Positions 1 through 6,801 of a stretch of DNA of 12,232 bases are shown in pieces. The position numbers and the translations under genes were made by a program. Origin of the DNA: an uncultured Bacteroides sp. (GTDB taxonomy: Bacteria; Bacteroidota; Bacteroidia; Bacteroidales; Bacteroidaceae); the NCBI GenBank assembly GCA_900766195.1, contig CAAFUN010000077.1, positions 1 through 12,232 on the forward strand. Reading direction: 5' to 3'. How positions within the stretch are numbered: position 1 is the first letter of the stretch; each line of letters begins with the position of its first letter. The notes beneath the pieces were generated by a model, which was given only the letters and a program-made list of their open reading frames with translations, searched no databases and was not told the DNA's origin.

Positions 1-30
1 TGCCAACACTTGTTGTTTCATTTGTTTCAT
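1..30 (-). CDS. Start of an unidentified gene downstream of btuB (cut by window edge)
   Basis: Reading the minus strand from 30 gives ATG and ten open codons, MKQMKQQVLA, before the window ends. A purine-rich stretch (AAAGAGAG) sits immediately upstream, which suits translation initiation; a second ATG three codons in is an alternative start. The basic, then hydrophobic, beginning could be the start of a signal peptide, but ten residues do not allow a family call. It lies 78 nt after the btuB stop on the same strand with no clear terminator between, so co-transcription under the B12 riboswitch is likely. In Bacteroides, genes next to btuB often encode corrinoid-binding surface lipoproteins or other cobalamin uptake parts. 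That role is inferred from context only. Confidence 0.5.
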   Translation of the reverse strand, partial: MKQMKQQVLA

Positions 31-108
31 CTCTCTTTGATTATCAGTAAAGAAAAATTTGGAGATTCATTACTACCTCCACTTTACGACCGGTTTCCAT
101 AGCATTAT

Positions 109-2295
109 TTATTTCTTGAAACGGACGGTTATACTTGCATAGAAAGCTCTTCCCGGTGTGAGGGTGGAATATGGCTTTTTCGTATTCCACGGGCGGTTGT
201 CTATTCGGTCGAACAAGTTCTCGATTCCTATACCTGCGTTCAGTATGACATCTTTCAGATTGAACGTATGTCCTGTACTCAGATCCCACAGCATAAAGCC
301 GGGCGAATTATAGTCATACGTTTCAGAATACCTCTTTCCTTGTCCGTTGCCTATGAGATTGATGTTCAATCCATACAATCCCCAGTTTTTCGTCCACTGC
401 GCATTTACATTTCCTGCATACTTTACACTTTTATCGATGGGGTTGTCTGTCTGCAGGTTTTTTGCATTCAGTAGCGTATAGCCAACCCCAAGATTGAAGC
501 CTAGTCCCAGATAGGCGCTTGTGTTCACATTCAGCCCTTTAACTCTCACTTTGTCGAGGTTGTCGCGTTGTTGCACTTCGTCATAATCGCCAAACTTTGC
601 TGCTTCTTCGTCTGGCAAAGTACGATAGTTTATCATGTTGGTCACGTTGTTGAGAAAAGCTGTTGCCGAGATGGAAAAGCGAGAGTGGATATATTCGAGG
701 TTCAGTGAGAAGTTCTTGCTCTTTTCTGGTTTCAAGTTAAGGTTTCCTACGGTATAGCGGTTGGAGGTGGTGGAGAGAGACGTTGCATAAATCTCCCACA
801 ATGTAGGTGTGCGAAAGCCTGTAGCTACAGAGAAACGTCCACGAAATCCACCTTCTTTATACATGAGGGAGGCGGTCGGCGTGAAATAGTCTTCAAAAGT
901 CTCATTATAGATGTATCTCATCCCGACAACTGCCTGTAATGCTTCGGCAATCTTCCATTCGTCCTGTGCATAGAGCGACATGGTGTACAAAGTCTTGCCC
1001 GAGATATGGTCCGATTCGCTTTCTAATCTTTCGTCCAGATATTCCAGTCCGATGGATAGTTTGTTTCGGTTGTCTACCCTTACAATGCCTTTCACGTTTC
1101 CTCGGTAGAAGTTTTGCTTCTTGCGGGTTTCTCTGTCGCCGATTTTATAATCTCCGCTTTTTTGAATGTAGTCGTAAGCCGACTTGTAATTGTCTGAGTA
1201 AAAATCCGCATCGATGTACGCTTTCTTGTTGACGATATATTTCATTCCTAATCCATAGGTATAGTTTTCATGATATAGATTGTACTTGTAATCCGTCATA
1301 GGACGGTCATTCAGAAAATTGTAGTAGGATCCCTGCACATACAGGGTGGTTTTATGGTTCAGAGAGTAAGAGAGGTTTTGGTTCACCACATTGGTATGAT
1401 AGCCCGTAAATGCTTCTTTATTGGTCGGGGATAACTTCACCTCACCCGTTTTTTTATTCACCGTCTCTTCCATAGGGTTTAATTGCCATCCGTGGGATTG
1501 CCGGCGTTGATATGAAGTATGTGAGGATAGTTTGCCCGCATTCAAATCAAGGTTGACCGATTCTGTGAAACGTCCATGGTTGCTTATTTTGGTGGTGGTC
1601 GAAGCATCGATTTGATTCTTACTGTCATTTGTTATCACGTTCACCACACCTCCTATGGCATCACTGCCATAGAGTACCGAGGCCGAACCGTTCAATATTT
1701 CAATACGCTTTACGTTCGCTATGTTTATTCGTTTCAGTGCATCGTCTCCGATTAATTTCTGTCCGTTGATCATCACAAGGATGTAATCGCTCTTTAGTCC
1801 GTTGAGTACCATTTCCGTTCCCATTCCGTTGGTAGAAAAAGAGAAATTAGAAGTTAGTTTGGTGAGTGCTTCTTCTAAATCGCTCACATTGGCCTCCAGC
1901 AGATCTTTTGCTGTCAGCACATTGATTGGGATAGGGTTGTCTACCATCAGCCGGTGCGTTCCGGTTCCGGTTACCACCACCTGGCTCAAGTTATTATGGT
2001 TTTCCGTCAGTTGTATTACTACATTGTCCGCACTATTGGAGATATAGTGTTTTTTTGACTCATAATTAACGTGAGAAACTTGCAACGTCTGTTTACCTTC
2101 CGGCAGGTTTTTGAGCATAAATTCTCCTCTGACATTCGTTGTAGCTCTGGTCAGGCTATGGTCTACCCGGACATTGGCCCCGGCAACAGGTTCACCTGTT
2201 TCTGAGTTTAATACACGGCCTTTCAGTGAACACTGAGCGAATGCAGTACACGCCAAGCTAACCAACATTACGGTTAAAGCTGCTTTTTTCAACAT
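109..2295 (-). CDS. btuB: TonB-dependent outer-membrane receptor, cobalamin/corrinoid type (BtuB)
   Basis: A 728-residue outer-membrane receptor that should import corrinoids using TonB energy. Residues 1-20 are a signal peptide ending AFA before QCS. Residues about 23-97 form a CarboxypepD_reg-like beta-sandwich (GRVLNSETGEPVAGANV), a common N-terminal extension in Bacteroidetes receptors. A short TonB-box-like segment (LSQVVVTG, 103-110) leads into the plug domain, about 115-222, with the typical VKRIEILNGSASVLYG and IGGVVNVIT motifs. The rest is the beta-barrel, with the late signature IENLFDR and a C-terminus ending in an aromatic-rich strand, YASITVRFKK. The frame is intact and of normal length. 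The substrate assignment rests mainly on the cobalamin riboswitch directly upstream on the same strand; receptor sequence alone would not separate corrinoid from haem or siderophore uptake. Confidence 0.9.
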   Translation of the reverse strand: MLKKAALTVMLVSLACTAFAQCSLKGRVLNSETGEPVAGANVRVDHSLTRATTNVRGEFMLKNLPEGKQTLQVSHVNYESKKHYISNSADNVVIQLTENHNNLSQVVVTGTGTHRLMVDNPIPINVLTAKDLLEANVSDLEEALTKLTSNFSFSTNGMGTEMVLNGLKSDYILVMINGQKLIGDDALKRINIANVKRIEILNGSASVLYGSDAIGGVVNVITNDSKNQIDASTTTKISNHGRFTESVNLDLNAGKLSSHTSYQRRQSHGWQLNPMEETVNKKTGEVKLSPTNKEAFTGYHTNVVNQNLSYSLNHKTTLYVQGSYYNFLNDRPMTDYKYNLYHENYTYGLGMKYIVNKKAYIDADFYSDNYKSAYDYIQKSGDYKIGDRETRKKQNFYRGNVKGIVRVDNRNKLSIGLEYLDERLESESDHISGKTLYTMSLYAQDEWKIAEALQAVVGMRYIYNETFEDYFTPTASLMYKEGGFRGRFSVATGFRTPTLWEIYATSLSTTSNRYTVGNLNLKPEKSKNFSLNLEYIHSRFSISATAFLNNVTNMINYRTLPDEEAAKFGDYDEVQQRDNLDKVRVKGLNVNTSAYLGLGFNLGVGYTLLNAKNLQTDNPIDKSVKYAGNVNAQWTKNWGLYGLNINLIGNGQGKRYSETYDYNSPGFMLWDLSTGHTFNLKDVILNAGIGIENLFDRIDNRPWNTKKPYSTLTPGRAFYASITVRFKK

Positions 2296-2333
2296 TTTTA
2301 TTTCTGCTTAATTCAAAAACAACCTACATTTCC

Positions 2334-2347
2334 TATTCCCGGGAATA
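2334..2347. repeat. 14-bp perfect palindrome in the btuB leader
   Basis: TATTCCCGGGAATA is a perfect palindrome lying between the B12 box of the riboswitch and the btuB start codon, about 38 nt upstream of the ATG. In RNA it can fold as a 5-bp stem with a CCGG loop, or pair with other leader segments. Its place where the riboswitch expression platform should be suggests a part in translational or transcriptional control, but this is inference. No T-run follows it on the minus strand, so it does not look like a simple intrinsic terminator. Confidence 0.45.
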
Positions 2348-2365
2348 CACAGGTTTTTCATCTAT

Positions 2366-2545
2366 TCTTCAGGCAGGTCTCCTGACTTCATCCTGAAAGT
2401 TGGCCTTCCCATGCATTCTTTATTGCACAGTGGCAGTAGTAAACTTTCATCAAATGGATGTTACAGTAGCGGGCACTGCTCCGGATTCTCACCGGATTCC
2501 CTTTTTATGTCCAGTCACAGAATGGTTGACCGACATTACCTAAAT
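2366..2545 (-). ncRNA. Cobalamin (adenosylcobalamin-type) riboswitch controlling btuB
   Basis: The minus strand carries the hallmark conserved blocks of the cobalamin riboswitch in the right order. There is a 5' segment with GTGACTGG, the core 2495-2461 (CCGGTGAGAATCCGGAGCAG followed by TGCCCGCTACTGTAA), the GGGAAGGCC block near 2410-2400, and the B12 box AGTCAGGAGACCTGCCT at 2387-2371. The element ends about 70 nt before the btuB start, leaving room for an expression platform that includes the palindrome at 2334-2347. Binding of B12 would be expected to lower btuB expression, as is known for this class. The outer limits are approximate because the closing stem was judged by eye. Confidence 0.96.
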
Positions 2546-2550
2546 CACCA

Positions 2551-2581
2551 CAAAATTATGATATTTTGTCTTTATTTCATA
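2551..2581 (-). promoter_or_regulatory. Predicted Bacteroides housekeeping promoter for the btuB riboswitch transcript
   Basis: On the minus strand TAATTTTG (2558-2551) fits the Bacteroides -7 consensus TAnnTTTG, and TATG (2581-2578) lies 19 nt upstream as a three-of-four match to the -33 element TTTG. Transcription would begin near 2544, immediately before the first conserved part of the cobalamin riboswitch, which is where a promoter is needed. Confidence 0.65.
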
Positions 2582-2759
2582 ATTTATTTAAAATTATTTT
2601 GAATAGCGACCGTCGATTCATCTATGCACTACACATCCCTAATTTATGCATGCTACTTCAGAACAATGTTTTTTTGCAACTTTGCATACGAATAACTGAA
2701 CAAAATGATCGGAATGCTTAAAATTACTGAAAATATGTATCGTAAACAGAATATATTTC

Positions 2760-2767
2760 TAACTTTG
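2760..2767 (+). promoter_or_regulatory. -7 element of the predicted promoter for the NlpC/P60 - epimerase - transglutaminase genes
   Basis: TAACTTTG is a full match to the Bacteroides -7 consensus and lies 32 nt before the ATG at 2800, giving a leader of about 25 nt. The -33 element is poor: TATG at 2734-2737 is 22 nt upstream, a little too far. From 2603 to 2733, between the two divergent promoters, I see only AT-rich sequence plus the inverted repeat TGCAA-CT-TTGCA at 2675-2686, with no convincing gene. Confidence 0.6.
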
Positions 2768-2799
2768 CTAACATTAATAATATCTCAACTCCTTAAACA

Positions 2800-4008
2800 A
2801 TGAAAAAAGCATTCCTTTTACTTTCTTTCTTCTTTCTATTTGTCAATACAAATATGAGGGCATCGGATAATAACGGCAAAACAGTCCCTTCGGATATCGC
2901 GCTACTTTCTGACAGTATCAAATCTTTGTTTGCTCCTGACAAGCGTGTGGCTTTGTTTGATGTCGATTATACCGTGTCTGGAAAATATGTGATGTTGCGC
3001 GGTGTGACAACTTCTGCAAGAGCTAAAGAATATCTCTTGAGCGGTTTGAACAAAGCAGGTTATAAAGTGACGGACTGCTTGCAGGTTCTTCCAGATAGTG
3101 AGAGTCTGAAAGGTAAGACTTACGGAATTGTTGATTTGTCTGTTTGTAATATTCGGGTGGATCCCGACTTTTCAGCGGAAATGACCACACAGGCTCTTTT
3201 GGGTATGCCTGTCCGTATTTTGCAGCGACAGGGATGGTGGCGTATTCAAACCCCCGACAATTATATTGCATGGGTATATCCTTCTGCCGTCTATCCAGTG
3301 ACTGAGCAGGAACTTCATGCGTGGAATACTGCAGAAAAAGTTGTGGTTACTTCTCATTTTGGCTTTGTATATTCACAACCCGATGAGAATTCACAACCCG
3401 TATCCGATGTTGTTGCAGGAAATCGTTTAAAACTTGAAGGTATTAAAGGTACATACTATAAAGTATCTTATCCCGATGGGCGGATAGGATATATATCCAA
3501 AACCATATCTATGCCTGAAAAGAAATGGCGTTCGGGTCTTAAACAAGATGCGGCAAGTATTATTAGTACGGCCCATACACTTTTCGGAGTTCCCTATCTT
3601 TGGGCAGGAACCTCTTCTAAAGGTGTAGACTGTAGTGGATTCATGCGTACCATCCTTTTTATGCATGATATCATTATTCCACGTGATGCTTCTCAGCAAG
3701 CTTATGTAGGAAAACATATTGATATAGCTCCCGATTTCTCCAATGTGCAACCGGGTGATTTGATTTTCTTTGGGCGCAAAGCTACTCCCACTCAGAAAGA
3801 AAGGGTCATTCATGTGGGCATGTATATCGGCGACAAGCGGTTTATTCATTCGCAAGGTAGCGTACATATCAGTAGTTTTAATCCGTCCGACCAGCTGTTC
3901 GATGAATATAACCTGGGCCGTCTGCTATATGCTGTTCGCATTCTACCTTATATTAATAAAGATGCGAACATCAACACCACGCTTACTAATCCTTATTATA
4001 AAAAGTAG
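2800..4008 (+). CDS. Exported NlpC/P60 (C40) endopeptidase with SH3-like domains, YkfC-like
   Basis: A 402-residue cell-wall peptidase, probably a gamma-D-glutamyl-L-diamino acid endopeptidase that cuts murein peptides between D-Glu and diaminopimelate. A signal peptide (MKKAFLLLSF onward, to about residue 21) has no lipobox cysteine, so the product should be periplasmic. Residues about 125-170 and 180-235 look like two bacterial SH3 domains. The catalytic domain covers about 248-383: Cys278 in VDCSGF, His338 in VIHVGMYIG and His350 in FIHSQG. The 12-residue gap between the two histidines matches the Cys-His-His triad known for YkfC enzymes, whose SH3 domain makes them choosy for peptides with free N-terminal L-Ala. 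The dipeptide epimerase 36 nt downstream acts on the dipeptide this enzyme would release, which strengthens the assignment. A short in-frame repeat lies in the second SH3 region. Confidence 0.9.
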   Translation: MKKAFLLLSFFFLFVNTNMRASDNNGKTVPSDIALLSDSIKSLFAPDKRVALFDVDYTVSGKYVMLRGVTTSARAKEYLLSGLNKAGYKVTDCLQVLPDSESLKGKTYGIVDLSVCNIRVDPDFSAEMTTQALLGMPVRILQRQGWWRIQTPDNYIAWVYPSAVYPVTEQELHAWNTAEKVVVTSHFGFVYSQPDENSQPVSDVVAGNRLKLEGIKGTYYKVSYPDGRIGYISKTISMPEKKWRSGLKQDAASIISTAHTLFGVPYLWAGTSSKGVDCSGFMRTILFMHDIIIPRDASQQAYVGKHIDIAPDFSNVQPGDLIFFGRKATPTQKERVIHVGMYIGDKRFIHSQGSVHISSFNPSDQLFDEYNLGRLLYAVRILPYINKDANINTTLTNPYYKK

Positions 4009-4044
4009 AATATTTCCTATTTAGAATTCAAATACTTCAAGGAT

Positions 4045-5214
4045 ATGCAAAATAGAAGAGATTTCCTCAAAACAGCAGTTTTTGCCACTTTGGGGTCGGG
4101 TGTGGTAATCAATAATATGTTTGGTGGAGAAAAGCATTCGCCATCGCCTTTTTCTATCAACAAATTAGGCTTTACCCCCAAGATGAAACTACGCTTCTTT
4201 CCCTACGAGTTGAAATTGCGTCATGTTTTTACGGTTGCGACCAACTCGCGTACCACAACTCCCGATGTGCAGGTCGAAATAGAATACGACGGCATTACCG
4301 GTTATGGCGAGGCTTCCATGCCCCCATATCTTCAACATGAACTGGGCTCAATGGACAGTGTTTTAGCCTTTTTGAAGAAAGTGCAAGATACCATTGATCA
4401 ATTTCCCGATCCGTTTCAGCTAGAAGATATTTTGGCTTATGTAGACAGTCTTTCTTCAGGAGATGCTGCTGCCAAAGCAGCTGTGGACATTGCGTTGCAT
4501 GATCTTGTGGGTAAACTTTTGCAGGCTCCTTGGTATAAAATATGGGGATTGGATAAAGATAAAGCTCCCTCTACTACATTTACCATTGGCATTGATACGC
4601 CGGAAGTGGTCAAAGAAAAAACTAAAGAGTGCGCCGATAAGTTTAATATATTGAAAGTGAAGTTGGGACGTGAGAATGACAAGCAAATGATTGAAACCAT
4701 TCGTTCTGTCACCAATCTGCCCATTGCCGTGGATGCCAATCAGGGATGGACGGATAAGCATTATGCGCTTGATATGATACATTGGCTAAAAGAAAAAGGA
4801 ATTGTGATGGTAGAGCAACCTATGCCCAAAACACAGTTGGATGACATCGCATGGGTCACTCAGCAAAGTCCACTCCCTATCTTTGCCGATGAATCCTTGC
4901 AGCGACTTAAAGATGTTGTAGGATTGAAAGGTGCCTTTACCGGAATCAATATCAAACTGATGAAATGCACCGGCATGCGTGAAGCCTGGAAGATGGTTAC
5001 GTTGGCACATGCTTTAGGTATGCGTGTGATGGTGGGGTGTATGACCGAAACTTCTTGCGCGGTATCTGCTGCATCCCAATTTTCACCGATTGTCGATTTT
5101 GCCGATCTTGACGGAAATCTGCTCATTGCCAATGATCGTTTCCAAGGGATGGAAGTGATAAAAGGAAAGATTACCATACCCGATTTGCCGGGCATAGGAG
5201 TTGTAAAGCTATAA
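4045..5214 (+). CDS. Dipeptide epimerase (L-Ala-D/L-Glu type), enolase superfamily, with twin-arginine-like leader
   Basis: A 389-residue member of the muconate-lactonizing-enzyme subgroup of the enolase superfamily, expected to interconvert L-Ala-D-Glu and L-Ala-L-Glu so that murein dipeptides can be degraded. All key residues are present: the KVK motif (Lys204, Lys206) and Lys304 in NIKLMK as the two acid/base lysines; Asp230 (VDANQGW), Glu257 (VEQP) and Asp282 (ADES) as Mg ligands; and Asp354-Leu-Asp356, the DxD motif by which dipeptide epimerases hold the substrate amino group. The protein begins MQNRRDFLKT, followed by a moderately hydrophobic stretch to about residue 27. This is a Tat-type leader that adds about 45 residues before the usual capping domain and suggests export. 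Family members differ in dipeptide preference, so the exact substrate is not settled. It lies between NlpC/P60 and transglutaminase-like genes, probably in one operon. Confidence 0.92.
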   Translation: MQNRRDFLKTAVFATLGSGVVINNMFGGEKHSPSPFSINKLGFTPKMKLRFFPYELKLRHVFTVATNSRTTTPDVQVEIEYDGITGYGEASMPPYLQHELGSMDSVLAFLKKVQDTIDQFPDPFQLEDILAYVDSLSSGDAAAKAAVDIALHDLVGKLLQAPWYKIWGLDKDKAPSTTFTIGIDTPEVVKEKTKECADKFNILKVKLGRENDKQMIETIRSVTNLPIAVDANQGWTDKHYALDMIHWLKEKGIVMVEQPMPKTQLDDIAWVTQQSPLPIFADESLQRLKDVVGLKGAFTGINIKLMKCTGMREAWKMVTLAHALGMRVMVGCMTETSCAVSAASQFSPIVDFADLDGNLLIANDRFQGMEVIKGKITIPDLPGIGVVKL

Positions 5215-5227
5215 CCATAAAAGCAGT

Positions 5228-5249
5228 TCTCCTGTCCGAAGACGGGTGA
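5228..5249 (+). promoter_or_regulatory. Intercistronic hairpin between epimerase and transglutaminase-like gene
   Basis: The arms 5228-5236 and 5241-5249 can pair over nine positions (CCTGTC against GACGGG at the core, one G-U pair, one mismatch further out) around a CGAA tetraloop. No T-run follows, so it is unlikely to be a full terminator. It could stabilise the upstream mRNA or tune expression of the third gene. A GTG at 5246 would put an alternative start inside this hairpin, which is one reason to prefer the ATG at 5282. Confidence 0.35.
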
Positions 5250-5281
5250 GGTTGCTTCATTTCTTTAACAAACTGAATTTT

Positions 5282-6616
5282 ATGAAGCGATTAGTATATT
5301 TATTCATCGTCACATTAGGCTTCTCAGCCTGTTCCACGAAGCCGGAGTTAAAACCCTATAAGTGGGAAGACGATCTGCATCAGCGTTTGCTTACAGATTT
5401 TTGTATTACCGAACCGCAGGTAAAAGAATATATTCGCAAATATATTCCGGATATAACCGACGAACAGATGCGTAACTGGGAAGCCTCCGGTGCCTTGGAA
5501 TGTATGACGCTTGATGGAGAAAAACGCTATTTTCGCAATGCCGGTCCCAATCTCTTCCGTGTAGACTCCACTTGCTATACCATAAAGCAAGCTAAGGAGG
5601 GAACCGTTCTAAGTGGAAGTGAAAAAGTGAACAAAGAGAATATTCCGGAGATTATAGCTGAGGCTAAAGATAAACAGATACCAATTGTTGCTCCCAAAAG
5701 GATGCGTGTCACCTATACGCTAACGGTGGATAGTAATGCCGTGCCCGCAGGTGAAATTATTCGTTGCTGGCTGCCGTTTCCCCGTGCAGATGTGGCTCGT
5801 CAGAAGAATGTGAAGTTTATTTCGGCCAGCGAACCCAAGTATACTTTCTCGCCTAAAGATTGCATGCATAGTACACTGTACATGGAGAAACGTGCCGAAC
5901 GTAATTTTTCTACCGTTTTTTCCGAAACATTTGAATACACCTCTTCCGGAGAGTGGCATAATCTGAAATCGGAGGATGTTCAGCCTTACGACACTACTAC
6001 GTCCTTATATAAAGAAAACACCTCTCCACGCGAGAAGCATATTGTTTTTTCTCCCCGTTTACGTCAATTAGCTGCCAAACTGACAGGGGATGAAACCAAT
6101 CCTTATCTTAAGGCGAAACGCATCTTCCGTTGGATAAACGATCATTTCCCATGGGCTTCCGCCCGTGAGTATTCCACGATCAATAATATTCCGGAGTATG
6201 TTTTAGATAATGGTCATGGTGATTGCGGACAAGTCACACTATTGTTTGTTACCCTCTGCCGCATCAGTGGCATACCAGCTCATTTTCAAAGCGGATTTAT
6301 GATGCATCCCCGTGCCTGGAATCTACACGATTGGGCGGAGGTCTATTTTGAAGGAGTAGGGTGGGTGCCTGTCGATCAATCGTTCGGCATTCCTACGTTT
6401 GCCACCAATGCCGAAGAAGAAGATTTCTTTCTGGGTGGCATAGATTCATGGCGTATGGTGGTCAACAATGATTTCGGTATGCCACTTGTACCTGCCAAAA
6501 AGTATCCGCGAAGTGAAACCGTCGATTTCCAGCGTGGAGAAGTAGAATGGGCGGGAGGCAATCTCTATTTTCCCAAATGGACTTACCACATGGATATTGA
6601 GTATCTTAACTACTGA
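5282..6616 (+). CDS. Lipoprotein with transglutaminase-like (cysteine protease-type) domain
   Basis: The ATG at 5282 gives 444 residues and a clean lipoprotein signal, MKRLVYLFIVTLGFSAC, with Cys17 as the lipidation site. A GTG at 5246 would add twelve residues and spoil the signal. Residues about 25-135 form an N-terminal region I do not recognise. Residues about 140-225 look like a beta-rich domain (RVTYTLTVD, IIRCWLPFP). Residues about 270-375 are the transglutaminase-like fold, with a complete triad: Cys315 in GHGDCGQ, His349 in NLHDWAE and Asp365 in WVPVDQSFG. Such proteins may be proteases, amidases or transglutaminases; the substrate cannot be read from the sequence. It follows the epimerase by 67 nt on the same strand, so a part in handling wall-derived peptides in the envelope is plausible but inferred. 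Confidence 0.85.
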   Translation: MKRLVYLFIVTLGFSACSTKPELKPYKWEDDLHQRLLTDFCITEPQVKEYIRKYIPDITDEQMRNWEASGALECMTLDGEKRYFRNAGPNLFRVDSTCYTIKQAKEGTVLSGSEKVNKENIPEIIAEAKDKQIPIVAPKRMRVTYTLTVDSNAVPAGEIIRCWLPFPRADVARQKNVKFISASEPKYTFSPKDCMHSTLYMEKRAERNFSTVFSETFEYTSSGEWHNLKSEDVQPYDTTTSLYKENTSPREKHIVFSPRLRQLAAKLTGDETNPYLKAKRIFRWINDHFPWASAREYSTINNIPEYVLDNGHGDCGQVTLLFVTLCRISGIPAHFQSGFMMHPRAWNLHDWAEVYFEGVGWVPVDQSFGIPTFATNAEEEDFFLGGIDSWRMVVNNDFGMPLVPAKKYPRSETVDFQRGEVEWAGGNLYFPKWTYHMDIEYLNY

Positions 6617-6801
6617 TTTAATGTATATAATTGCAACTTTGTCACGTCTTGTCGTTAAGTGCTGTTAAGCCTTAGATATTCACTGTTAAAAGAGAACAAA
6701 AAAACATGACAAGCAGAATAACAGAACAGTTTTTGTCGTTATTTTAACGTCGTAATGTTAAATGAAACTCGAATATTAACAGTTTAAAGAATAAGAATTA
6801 T
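6617..6801 (+). promoter_or_regulatory. Repeat-rich leader region upstream of htrA
   Basis: This 185-nt non-coding stretch holds no clear housekeeping promoter; the nearest is CAACTTTG at 6634-6641, one mismatch from the -7 consensus and without a good -33. Two copies of TTGTCGTTA lie at 6649-6657 and 6733-6741, 84 bp apart. The pentamer GTTAA or its complement TTAAC appears six times (6654, 6664, 6685, 6744, 6757, 6776). The pattern may mark binding sites for an envelope-stress regulator or an alternative sigma factor, but AT-rich DNA produces such words readily. I see no terminator for the preceding transglutaminase-like gene here. Confidence 0.35.

Noticed and set aside
2411..2602. Open frame of 63 codons on the plus strand
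   Set aside because: It lies across the complement of the cobalamin riboswitch and has no start signal or recognisable protein features; the riboswitch explains the sequence.
2674..2686. TTGCAACTTTGCA as a second promoter upstream of the NlpC/P60 gene
   Set aside because: CAACTTTG misses the first base of the -7 consensus and no TTTG-like element lies at the right distance; the match at 2760-2767 is better placed.
3427..3867. Long open frame of 146 codons antisense to the NlpC/P60 gene
   Set aside because: It lies wholly inside a gene with clear catalytic motifs and shows no domain or signal; it reflects codon bias on the opposite strand.
6706..6747. Thirteen-codon frame (MTSRITEQFLSLF) in the htrA leader as a leader peptide
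   Set aside because: It has no Shine-Dalgarno and no attenuator structure after it; frames this short are expected by chance.
6693..6751. GAAC and CGTC words upstream of htrA as an ECF sigma promoter
   Set aside because: GAAC at 6724 and CGTC at 6748 are separated by 20 nt, longer than the usual 16-17 nt spacer, and I know no defined Bacteroides consensus to test them against.
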